DNA from: Kappaphycus alvarezii
Taxonomy: Eukaryota; Rhodophyta; Florideophyceae; Gigartinales; Solieriaceae
Assembly: GCA_002205965.3 (NCBI GenBank)
Contig: NADL03000699.1
Span: forward strand, 2,542,001 to 2,606,000
Reading direction: 5' to 3'
DNA length: 64,000 nt
Each line of letters opens with the position of its first letter. Position 1 is the first letter of the stretch. A program made the translations under genes and the position numbers. The notes under the pieces are model-generated. The model was not told the origin of the DNA. It was given only the letters and a program-made list of their open reading frames with translations, and ran no database searches. Below are positions 23,956 through 34,000 of the stretch, piece after piece.

Positions 23956-24209
23956 GGCAGCTGTTACGTGAAGAGAGGTCGGGTAATCTGTAATGATCGC
24001 AACACGATGTGCCTTATACCGAGCAGGGGTGAGTTGGTCGTTTAGGGTGGGGATGCACAACGGTTTCTATAGTCATTTGAAGATTAACAAAGTTTTGTAT
24101 TTACAGGACAGCACTGTACTGTACTGTACAGCACCAAGCTTGAAGCTCAAACACATTCGCCTCTGCTGTGGCGATTCCCACCCCTTGCGACTCACCAGCT
24201 AGCAGCGCT
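23956..24209. promoter_or_regulatory. Divergent promoter interval with GTAC repeat
   Basis: The 254 bases separate the start codons of two divergently transcribed genes, so it should carry both promoters. It contains CACTGTACTGTACTGTACAG at about 24112-24131, a short run of the GTAC-containing repeat that forms large clusters at 60-61.5 kb. A regulatory role for the motif is speculative. No clear TATA box is visible. Confidence 0.4.
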
Positions 24210-25177
24210 ATGCGCAGCTTTTCCTCTGTGCGACTGAACTTCGCTCTCCTTTTCCTCTCAATTTGCAGCCTATACTTCCCCTTCTACATTCATTCCACCC
24301 GCTGCTCTTCAACAAATCTCATTCATGCTCAACTTCGCCAAGCTATTCTAACTCTTCGCCCTCCTACTCCTCCAACAGCCCAAACTTATATACCAGCTCC
24401 CAACCCCGTCCATAAGCGTCTGCGACAACTTGCCACTCGCTTGCACACATCCCGTACTTGCAGTTTACATACCCGTCGATCGGAACGTCAAAGCATCGAA
24501 TTCTCATTAGTCTCATCCCCATTGGACTCTATCCTCGTTTACATTCTGACCGTTGTTCCGTCGCGTGAAAGGGTCGTCTTGGAAATAGGTGGTGATTCAA
24601 TCGCTGCCGCACCTCTAGCTCTGTTTCAACAGTATCGTGCTGTGGCCTTATCGGAAACATGGCGTTCATACGACTCTGCACGTGCGTTTTACACTCGAAA
24701 TGCTCATATTATGCAGAAGGTACCCCTTGCAGATGGACTTGCGGTGGAGGCGGGGAGTGTAAAGGGAACCTTACGGAAAGTATTGAGAGATGAAAAAGTG
24801 GCACGTGCAGATGTCGTCCTTAACTTTGCGGGGAATGGGATGACTTGCAGATCTTGGAGGAGATGACGGAATTGAAGGCACGTGTAGTGGTGATGAGATA
24901 CGCAGACTTTATGAGAATGGCTCGTGTTGTTTTGAAAGGAGGAGGAGCGGGAGTTGTCGTCATCGTGGAAGCAATGAGGAGGAGGGGCTTTCGGCTTGTC
25001 TGGTGTTTGGCTTTGCGCCCACTGGCGATATTTGTTAACGAGCAGATTCAGATCGGACTTGAAACTATCACTGCAGGACAGTGTTTGAAGGAACGGGACA
25101 CAGGCGTGATGTGGAGGAGGGATATGGAGGCTTTGTGGGATGAGGCCTGGGCGAGAGGTTGGCAGGAGGTTAGGTGA
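24210..25177 (+). CDS. Membrane-anchored Rossmann/methyltransferase-like protein with one frameshift
   Basis: Two overlapping frames make one protein of about 320 residues. The N-terminus (MRSFSSVRLNFALLFLSICS, hydrophobic to about residue 26) is a signal peptide or type II anchor. It is followed by a Thr/Pro-rich stem and then a Rossmann-type segment: ERVVLEIGGDSIAAAPLALF, an acidic partner near LSETW, ARADVVLNFAGNG, and a later AGVVVIVEAM strand. This resembles class I SAM-dependent methyltransferases, with substrate unknown. The topology suggests a secretory-pathway enzyme, for example one acting on glycans (inference). The first frame ends at 24866; the second, starting before 24845, continues with LQILEEMTEL to the stop at 25177. 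Gain of one G in the GGG run near 24838 would restore one frame. That means either an assembly error at a homopolymer or a recent inactivation. The Met at 24210 is preferred to 24168 because the hydrophobic segment then sits at the N-terminus. Confidence 0.6.
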
Positions 25178-26233
25178 CGGCAAGGTCCTCAAGTGGCGTG
25201 TATAAGATTACGGACCACAGCTGACTTTATTTGGAGCCAGGGTCAAGCCAGCATAGTTGAGTAGGGCCTTGTTGCAGCAGACGGGAACATTGCTGTCTGT
25301 TTGCTAAAGGTCTCCTCTGGCAATGAAAACTCAGAAGATGAGCTCAAGAACTTCTTTACCGAGGAGTACAAACCGATTCGGAGTTGGGTTGGCTTATGAT
25401 AACGTGACAGGTAGCAATTAATGACGACTGTGCTGTGGAATTATCTGCCACATCTCCAGGCAGCGAGGCTTTAAGAAATCAAGGCATTGACGAAGATTTA
25501 GCTCCGTGTCGGTTTTCACGTTGATTTCGTTTGACTGACATCACAAAGGACTTTCCCTTACGCTTTGGAGAGAAAATAGCCGTCGTCAGATGACTATCAG
25601 CTGCCCATCACTTTCATGAAAGCTGCTAACCGAGGAAAGTCGCAGCATTCACACGTCTGACGGGAAACCACGCTAAGATGAAATAAGGAGATGACGCGGC
25701 TCGAGCGGTCATCAATGCCTGATACGACACAAAGAGGACCAGTTAATCTATTACTTGACCATGGCTCAGTGGTCACGCAATTAAGGGAAGGTAGTGAATG
25801 GTCAACCCCGGAGAATCGCAAGTACAAGGGGAAAAAGTTGGTTGAGAAAGGTAGCGTCAAAAGTTGACTGGCGTACAATTTGGGAGGGCAGGGGGAGTTG
25901 ATTCTCTGTTGTGGTGGACCTTGACTTGCCACTAGTCCGCATAGACAGGTATATGCAATTGACTCTCGCGTGATAAGGAATTTAGGATTACTTGAGGGTA
26001 AAATTCCTCTCCCCCTCTCCCCCAGCCTCTGATTAGCTTTCAAATATACGGCCAGAGTTGCATGAAAGTGGCACTGATTTGGCATGTCTCATGTAAAGCA
26101 CGGCGTACCCAGGAAAATTTGTGACAATGAATCTTTACAAGAGTACAGTCGTTAGTTGTTTCATTGCGATGCTTAGAACGGAGCTGATCACGGTGTGACA
26201 GCATACGCGTCCGCATTGCACAAAAAGAAGAAG
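25178..26233. other. Intergenic, no supported gene
   Basis: The longest frame is on the minus strand (25597-26085, 162 codons). It has no recognisable domain, its composition is not convincing, and it overlaps a tRNA-like A-box/B-box pair on the other strand, so I do not call it. The rest is short frames with stops. Confidence 0.45.
25757..25812 (+). repeat. SINE-like A-box/B-box pair
   Basis: TGGCTCAGTGGTCA on the plus strand near 25761-25774 matches a tRNA A-box and the same core as the tandem repeat at 15.6-15.9 kb. About 35 bases later GGTCAACCCCG (near 25799) resembles a B-box. The spacing is right for a Pol III internal promoter, but no cloverleaf is evident, so a degenerate SINE is the likeliest reading. 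Confidence 0.3.
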
Positions 26234-26874
26234 CTAGTAGCGCGAGCTTCGATTTTCGGCAAGTAGCTTGGTGTACAAAGCAAATGGACGATGGCTGTCC
26301 TCATGCGGTTGATGATCAAAGTGACACTTTTTCTCATCGGTGGTACCGCGTATAGCATCATACAGGAATTGATCATCAAAACCGACAGCAGCAGCATCAC
26401 CGGCATCTGCAGAGTAGACGACACGAGGAATCTTTGCCCAATGAACGGCAGCAAAACACATGGGACATGGGAGACAAGTGGTGTACAAGACGCAGTCGTG
26501 GAGGGAGAAACGACCGAGGTTTGCACAGGCGTCACGTATGGCGACAACTTCGGCGTGGGCGGTAGGATCGTTTGTTTGAAGAACGCGATTGTGACCTCTC
26601 GAGATCACAATATTGTCACGAGTGATGACAGCGCCAAAAGGACCACCTTCGCCTAAGGATACGCCTGCTCAGCGAATAGAAAGGGGTGAGGTTGAAGGAA
26701 CATGTAGGAGGAGAAAATGCTGCGGGTTAGCGTGTGGGGATGGAAGGGGCTTGACTGAAAAAATAGAATTGTGCGACCCACAGAAGCGATGGTGGGGGTT
26801 GAGAGTAGCGTACCACGACATGCTTCATCTAGGGCTTCTTTCATGAATTTGGATTCAGGCGGGGTAGGAGACAT
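26234..26874 (-). CDS. Guanine deaminase (cytidine-deaminase-fold), two exons
   Basis: Predicted as complement(join 26234-26664, 26814-26874), 163 residues. The enzyme hydrolyses guanine to xanthine and ammonia in purine salvage and catabolism. Exon 1 (MSPTPPESKFMKEALDEACR) ends at a G|GTACGC donor. A 149-base intron ending GAGCAG splices in frame to GVSLGEGGPFGAVITRDN. Zinc-site motifs are intact: TAHAEVV (His57, Glu59) and CLPCPMC (Cys87, Cys90). The segment DAAAVGFDDQFLYD is typical of the bacterial/plant guanine deaminase branch rather than tRNA adenosine deaminases. The length is close to the roughly 155-160 residues of that family. The intronless reading of exon 2 alone lacks the N-terminal helix and the GGPFGA strand, which supports the splice model. 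The neighbours are unrelated in function. Confidence 0.9.
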
Positions 26875-27699
26875 CGCAAGGAGGGGTATCGAGATGTGCT
26901 TGGCGTAAAGATGGCTGGTGTAGCTGCATTCAAAAGTGTGTGGTAAGCATTACGAGTAGGGCCCATGGATATAGCGCTCCGATTGATGTCAACATCACCA
27001 GATGTTTACTGTACGGTCTCACGCCAGCAAGACGCAGAACGGAACCAGGTCATTGACGTGGAGCAGCCCGTGTTGTGCCACTGGTTGCGGCACCACAGCA
27101 TTGCAAGTACAATATTGTACACTGATAAGGAGAAAATGTAAGCTCTTTCATGAATTACAGTCCCCTTGATTCAGTATACAGTAGTTGACGGTTGACAGTA
27201 CACTAAAATATTTCTGTAATGATTTCTGAATTGAATGAATCGCCAGCAATGCAATTTACAGTATGTCTTCCGCACACGAGAGTGCATGCAAAACATTAAA
27301 GATATTCATAATACTTTTGTAACATCTAATTTTATCTGTGCCTACATGTACTCCAAGGGGAAAGCAGGGGTTTTTATTGTTGAAGGATCAATGGTCTGGT
27401 AGGTGGGGTTGAACTAGAGATTAAGGAAAAGAGGCCTACTCTTCGTAGCGACTGATCTACCCGGAAAACGGAGATACTCTGAAACCAACTCGCTGTAACA
27501 TTAAGATTCGCACAAAATTCCTCCCAGCAGACAACTGGCGTTATTCTGCACGAGTCTCGCCGCGTGATCAGCGAACAGTGTTTGCCGCGCCTCACCAATC
27601 GGCAACGAGGAGAATGGAACGGAAATGAAGCGACGCCCAGGACCCTTTGAACAAATCAACTCGACAAAGCGAGTGTCCTTGAAAGGCTAGCATGCTTAA
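26875..27699. other. Intergenic, no gene recognised
   Basis: This is upstream of guanine deaminase. It contains a perfect 14-base palindrome GTACAATATTGTAC at about 27108-27121 and scattered CAGTA/TACAG words. The minus frame 27374-27598 (74 codons) has no clear domain and may be the extreme 3' end of the LINE fragment above it. Confidence 0.4.
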
Positions 27700-28850
27700 G
27701 GGGCTTGAGTGGTGGGAGTGGTTGACTGCGACTGATGCAACAGTTCGGAGTCCTATTCATTTGTATCCAAACCTTAATTGAGGATATGCAGTACACTGCG
27801 AATAACGGAGCATTTCTCCCAACTAAAAAGTAAGTGGTGGCCCCGTCAACAAGCATGCCGCGTAGGAGGCGACCATCAACGCGGCGTGTCGTTGAAGGAG
27901 AATGTCTCTCGCGCTAGAGTACTGGTCAACGGTTCGACTGGACGATCCCGTTCCTCTCAGGAAACCCAGCTACGATCCCCCAGTATTATCGTAGCATGCC
28001 AGGCTTGGCTGCGTTCAATTTTGTGAGGTGGTTAAAGGTTTTCATCTTGAGGTAAGAAGGCGGCCGTGGGTTCACGAAATTCACATCAAAGTGATCTGTG
28101 ACGCCAGCGGCGCCCGCTGTTATGATGTCCGGACCCGTCTTGTATTCCCAGTGCGACTGGGACTCGGGGCAGGGTGCCTTGCCCCGAGGCTGAGATCGCT
28201 ACTCAGTAAAGCGATTTGGTCATCCTGGAGGTCGATCCGCTGAGAGCCGCATCTTCAGTGAATCAGGTTGTCGCCGTGGACGTTCTGGGTTTCCGGACAT
28301 CCGGCCCTTGAGCGTAGAGTTCCCGGTTCAAACAATGGGGCTTTACAAAAGTATTTGAACCATGCCGAGAAATGTCGGGTGCTAATGGCGGGCTTCAAAC
28401 CTACTGTGGCGGGACAGTGGGCCCATTCCTCGGCTCTCGGGAGGTTCAGTAAGATCCGGAAGGCTTTTGTGCGGCAGTCGCTCAAGGGAAGCTCTTTGTG
28501 CACTGCGGCGAGGGCTGCGTCAGTTAGTTTCTTTTGTTAGGGAGCTTGGATCAAAAAAAATGAAGGACGCTTGTCGAAAGGGCGGCAAGACGAGTTCCAT
28601 AGTTTGAATGCCGTTTCGGCCTCTTGGTAAGTTGCCAAGTCGGTCACTGCGTACTGCAGACTTCGAACACACCGCATGTTGTTTTGGAGCTAGAGAGGAA
28701 GGCGACTATGGCAATGTCGCTGGCTGAGGTAAGGCCCATCTCAAGTGTTGACTTCTTTTCCTCAATCGGTTGGAAAAAGTATTTTACCTCTAACATTTCT
28801 GCAACACCAATGCCCGGACCGGTAGCATCCCCAAATATCATGACTTTAGG
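27700..28850 (-). pseudogene. LINE-like reverse transcriptase, 3' fragment
   Basis: The minus strand reads as the C-terminal half of a non-LTR reverse transcriptase. GDATGPGIGVAEMLEVKYFF and a following helical stretch (28644-28841) fit the post-catalytic LG...G region. Next comes AFRILLNLPRAEEWAH, then CPETQNVHGDNLIH and RCGSQRIDLQDDQIALL (28255-28503), matching the C...(V)HGDHLL.C..G..R..RHD..... block of these elements. After a frame change, TGPDIITAGAAGVTDHFDVN at about 28080-28140 matches the RPDI......G....FDV segment. Stops and frame changes are present and the catalytic YADD part is missing, so this is a dead fragment. The DDE transposase remnant on the opposite strand abuts its upstream side. 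Confidence 0.6.
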
Positions 28851-28949
28851 CCGTCTTCCCTATCACTCAGTTCTCGCTGTCAAGAAGGAACGGCATCAAT
28901 GGTTACTCCTTACATCCACCATCGTCAGGCACTACCACTGCAATGGTGT

Positions 28950-29450
28950 GACATCAGCGGACAGCAAACAAACACCTCCTCACTTCTCCTTTACGCTCAA
29001 ACGACGGAAAGACGACGAGTTTCTTTTTATATTTAGATTAAACCGTGCAGATATCATCCGAATAATTCCGGTTGTGGGTTGGCCAAAGTAGAGGACTCAC
29101 ACGGGGAAAAACAACTCCGCGACGACACCACGTTTTGCATCGTCCACAGTATTCGGCCGGATGACTTCAGCAGCTCTTTGGTGAGATGCAAAACCACTGC
29201 TCGGCGACATGCCTTGCATTTTCATCTTAGAAAAAGTTTTTGGGAAGCGTTCGACGAGCTCCTGGATAAAAGAGATTAGCTTGTTGCTTCTGGATTTAGT
29301 GCGAAGTTTTAGATGAAGCGTTTTGCTGCGTACGCTGAGGCGGTACAGGAAAAGGTATAGGGGGTAAGAAATGTTGAAGGGTTTATTGAAAACATAGTGA
29401 TAGGATATGATCGTGCAGATGGGGAACGTATCCATTAGCGAGCGGGGTAA
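28950..29450 (+). pseudogene. DDE-4/Harbinger-like transposase fragment
   Basis: The plus strand carries the N-terminal part of a DDE superfamily-4 type transposase. FIFRLNRADIIRIIPVVGWP (about 29025-29085) fits the family's F.....DI..L...L..P start. The frame 29079-29279 gives FCIVHSIRPDDFSSSL and SFWEAFDELLDK, fitting the helical C..L.RL..P.R...L...F.......S.IF.E. block. After a frame change, AYAEAVQEKV and GFIENIVIGYDRADGERIH at about 29328-29435 fit the first catalytic strand (G.[IV]DGT...I.RP). The catalytic Asp is read as Glu here. The continuation with the second and third acidic residues was not found. Its GC content is higher than the flank on the right. Confidence 0.5.
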
Positions 29451-30430
29451 AATTGGCTAAAGCAAAATCACGCAACACATAACGCGCGATAGAATCTTGT
29501 CGCTACATTGCAATACATCTCGAGGGCTCTACATAGGGCAGGCGCCACAAGTGGACTCTGTACGCGTAGAGTGGTTTAGACGAGATCCTACCTTGGTTGT
29601 TGCAAATTGGAGAGACTCGTTACTCTCCACGGCGACTCCGGGTACAGTCACAGGATTTACCTCATAGTACATTTCTGTGGTTCACATATATCCGCAGAGC
29701 AGAAGCTATTCGACAAAGCGATGTCATAGGCGCGGGTGACTGTCGAGCGGATTTTAGATATGTCTACGGTATATGTCTAGAACGTTCGTTCATTTCAATG
29801 GGAAGAATTTCATTGGAGAAGCTGTCCAAATTCGCAATTGTCAACTACATTATATAACTGTGTCTATGCAAATAGCTAGCGCATTATTTTAGAATAGAGC
29901 CGCCCAGCGTGAGCGTTATGTCAGTATTTGTAATAGCTCTTGAGTAAACACGCGATTGCATTGGAGCCGGAGTGCGAAGAAATATATCCGCGTCCCTCAA
30001 TGCCGAAGTATCGGAGGTAAATCCTGAACCAAAGGCTCCTCACCGGGGTGGTACACGAAGCATATTTGGATCTCCCTTTCTATATACGTAAGGCATAAGT
30101 GAATAGCAAAAGGACTATAATTCCGCCAGTAAATAGTTTGTAAGGAGCTTTAATTCTTTCTGCTGGGGAGCTTGTCTTCGAGACTAGGAATGGTCTCCAT
30201 ATGAGATCAAGTGTCGCTTTGCATCTCCCACACGAATTCGAGCATCGTTTTGGCCTCAATGTGTTAACTGTTGCACTCGTCTTGAAGTAACGCGCAATCA
30301 GCTTTCCGTTCCAACATATCTTGCTCATGAGGTTTCTCTTCCAGTCAAATCATTTCCTTCAAAATCTAGAACTCACACTGCTCGAATTCTTCAGAATTTT
30401 GCTCAGGGCAGTCATCTTTTACCCCAATTA
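29451..30430. other. No gene recognised
   Basis: A plus frame (29597-29857, 86 codons) and a minus frame (30080-30328, 82 codons, with CSNSCGRCK) are open but unassigned. The Cys motif could be a short zinc ribbon or chance. The right end marks the start of the AT-rich compartment. Confidence 0.35.
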
Positions 30431-30439
30431 CTTCTAACC

Positions 30440-31060
30440 TCAGTAATGTTTACTATTTTAGGGGTTTACTCCAGCTCTGAGCACTTTTTTGCAATTTTCT
30501 TCTTCTTTTCTCGCAAGGACTTCATGATGCTCTCATGTCTCGGTTCCATCCTTTCTCAATATTTCTTCCTCATTGAATTACTGGCAGCCGTGTTCTCTTC
30601 CACGAATTCCTTCCTCGCGCGCTACAAATCCCTTAGCGGCTGGTGCCGCTCCTCTACCCCCCAATCTGTCTAAAAAAACCTTATATTTCTAATCCCGTGT
30701 ATCAATTTCATATGAAATTATCTTGATTCGGTCCTTTAGCTTTTTCAAAGACGCCGGAGGCACTAAACCAGGTTTAATACCCCACAGATCAGCAGAATGG
30801 TTTTAATTTGTGACAGTCCCACCATGCTGCGCGATTTGAGCATTCATCGCGGAAACCTTATGGACGAGAATGAGTTTAGCCCCCATGGTGAATTTGTACG
30901 TTCTTCTCGTCTTCTTAAATTGCGCAGTCGACTGTAGTGGTTCAAGGGATGAAGAAGTGGGCACTTGGGGGTCAGAAGGGAGAGGGTCGGAGACGGCGAA
31001 GAAGGCCGATAGTTGATGTCCATAGTTGATGGTTAAATGGGCTCGATGGGTACGAAAAGA
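30440..31060 (-). pseudogene. Myb/SANT-like transposon accessory protein remnant
   Basis: On the minus strand a basic helical region reads KKTRRTYKFTMGAKLILVHK then VSAMNAQIAQHGG near 30840-30930. It continues after a stop as WGIKPGLVPPASLKKLKDRI (30720-30790), the pattern of a trihelix/Myb-like DNA-binding domain found in algal and oomycete transposon proteins (.WT...K..LL..V...NAH.A..G......W.......L.......DR). Downstream, a charged coiled-coil-like stretch (ESIMKSLREKKKKIAKKCSE) lies at about 30480-30540 in another frame. Several stops make it non-functional. The family match is by pattern only. A decayed host transcription factor is the alternative. Confidence 0.4.
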
Positions 31061-34000
31061 TGCTTTCGGGAATTTTTGTAGCGGAGAAGAGCAATAGATG
31101 CTGCCTAAATTTGGCGAATAGTGACAGGGATAATTTTAATAAATTTTTGTCGCTGCGTTCGCGCTAATACAAAGGTGCAGAAATCATTAATGTAATCGTT
31201 CAAATTTTTGAAACATCCCAAAACCTTATTACAGAATAAGGGCAACTTCGAGCTTATATTGTCTACGTACTACTGTAACTATATATCTACAAAACAGCGG
31301 AAAATTGCTAAGAGATACTATACTCTCTGGTTCCCTTTCTGAAATGAGGAAATTAGATTAGATTTTCACTTTTAATCCAAAGCGTGCACATTTTTGGCTT
31401 TAAAATTCACTGGTTTGTTCTCTAAATATCTTAAATCATTTCTTCGTAAAGCTTTAAGTCAAAAAAAATTTCCATGTTTTTAAGCTTAATCCGTCCTTAT
31501 TTCAATCAATCACTCAGACGAAACACCGTTCGACTCAGCAGGTTCGCCGAAAGATTTCTGTCGTCTAACCTGTTCTTTCTTTCCTTACAGTCCATCTCTA
31601 TATCCAACTCTTCCCCAGATTACTTGTACTCTTAAAGCCCTCTAAAAACGCACTTGGCTCTGACTAAAGCAATGGTTTACTCAATCTTTTCTTCTTTCTG
31701 TTGCCTGCCAGGCAACTCAGGGCCCAAGATGTTTGGGCGCCAACCCGAAGGATCCGGGCTAGTCTTGACTATCCATTCTTTCGGAAATCTTTATGTCCTT
31801 TTCGAAGCCCAATATATTGTTTCTTTGTTACAAGAGTTTCCGAAGAAACCAACCCTCTCCGCGCGTTACGCTCTCCCACAGCCCAATTTATCGTTTCTTT
31901 GTTCTAAGAGTTCCAGAACAAATCAATTTTTTCGAGCAGGGTATTTCGACCCTACTTAGCCCACCAAAGGAACGTGTCAATGTTAACAACACCTCATAAG
32001 ACTGTTCTTTTCGCACCAGTGCTCGAAGGTATCTTCTTTGGTCTGATATCATAGAACCTCCTTTAGCCGCTCCCTCGTTCGGGCACCAGGGTTTTCTTGC
32101 ACACACTTCTCATCATAATTAGTCTCCAAACTTCAAGGGATTCGCTTGAGCGATGAAAAATGAATAATAATGAACAACACGTTTTTACAGATATTAGGTC
32201 TTTTAATTTCTGTTTTCAATGGCAGTCGTTTTACACATTTTGGGAATAACAATCCTTAATCAAGAAAAGCTTAAGCCCTCCAAAATCGATAAATTCGTAA
32301 ATAGTAGCTGAAACCACACTAAATGATTAAGTACTCACAATAATGAGGTCTAAAGCAAGTCATTCCAAGAGCACTATCTTAATTTTATACTCAGTCACAT
32401 CAAATAATTCATTTTTCGAAAATATGAAGGCCGCTCCACGTACTAACATTCAAGATGAAGAAGCAGCTGTCCGATTGATATCAGAATTCATGCAAAGTAT
32501 ATAGTCCTCTATAACATCAAAACGGCAATTACATTCATAATATGGCGCTTATCATATCATTTTATGTAGTTTTATAGAATTTAACTCACCATAACAATCA
32601 GATTATGGAAGAGCTATCGGAACCCATTCGAAAAGCCCTTAAACGAGTACTTTAGACATATTCAATCGCGTAATGTACGGGAAATACAAAAAAATTAGTG
32701 CGAACAGAATATACTTCCTCCTTGAAAATTGAAATGCAGACTAGAAACCTACCTGATTATTCTTTCTTTTTATACAAAAGTTCATTGTCAGGATAGTGGA
32801 AGCGGCGGAAAGGCGAAGTCAATGGAATTTTTGCATGTTTAATGATAATTGCAACTCCAAATATGGAGGACACTGTGACTGGAAAGTCAGAATGTTTTAC
32901 ATGAAATGCGCTTTGCTTGAGAAGTTAGTAAAACTTTTTGTGCATTTGATACGTGAATATATGGTGAGAAATCAACTAAGGAATGGAGAAGCTCAAGTAA
33001 GAAAGTCATTTATTTTCGAACTACAACTGTGCGCAATATGACTTCATATTACATTCCGAAAAACTTATTGCCCCACTGGTAGTGTAAAAGGAGGCAAAAA
33101 AATAAAGCGGAAAACAAAAATTTACGGATTCAAAGTCCGAATTTTAGTTCTCCTCACCTATTTAGCTCTTGCATACCCGTTTCACTATACAGAACCAATT
33201 TAAAATGTCAAATATTCTAAAATATCGATTCTTACTTTTAAGCTACGGGTATATGTAAAGAAGCTAGCGAAGAGGAACTAAAATGTATTACTTAGCTAGA
33301 ACTTTTGCGATGGGCAATTTTAATGGATAAGTGCTTTCAAGGAACAGAGAGGATATTTTCGGGCCATTATGTCGATAAATAAACTACCAAATGGTAATAT
33401 CTTAGGGATAGAGGAGCTCAGTAATCGGAGAATTTCAAGTGATAAAATTGTTGTTCAATTTTCCGGGTAGAATTCGCAGGCTGTAGAACATTGATATGTG
33501 CAAACAGAATTCGTCCAAAACAATATTGATTGATATTTTCAACTTTTTTCCCTGAACAAAGGAAACCAACGCTACCACCCGTCAGGGATGGAGAACAGTA
33601 GTATTCTTCATAGAATGTGCTATCTTTTCCATAATATCGAAAAATATCGGTTAAATAATACAGGTACAATCCCTGGTGAATATAGTGTATGAACTTACGT
33701 TGATGGGAAATGGTGCTTATTACAGGAAATTGGATTAGTAATTTTGATTTTATTTGGTAATTTAGTTGCTTTTTAAATAATGGTCATTTATGGTTTGCCC
33801 ATGTGCGTCATTGCTTTGTGTAGTTTACAAAAGAATCTGTTAATATTGTGTTTATTACTTGTGCAGAGCTATGTACCGTAAATTTGTACAATAAGGGATA
33901 AATATAGGCAGCGCTAGGCATAGGGTGAAATAAAGGAGTTTCTTTTAATAAGACAGATCGGTTCTGAAAAATTCAACTTCACAAAAGACGTTTGATATTG

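Noticed and set aside
25597..26085. 162-codon minus-strand frame
   Set aside because: No family, signal or membrane segment; it overlaps an A-box/B-box pair on the other strand and its composition is that of non-coding flank.
28624..29091. 155-codon plus-strand frame taken as one gene
   Set aside because: Its first half is the shadow of the minus-strand LINE segment; only the part after about 28950 belongs to the plus-strand transposase fragment.
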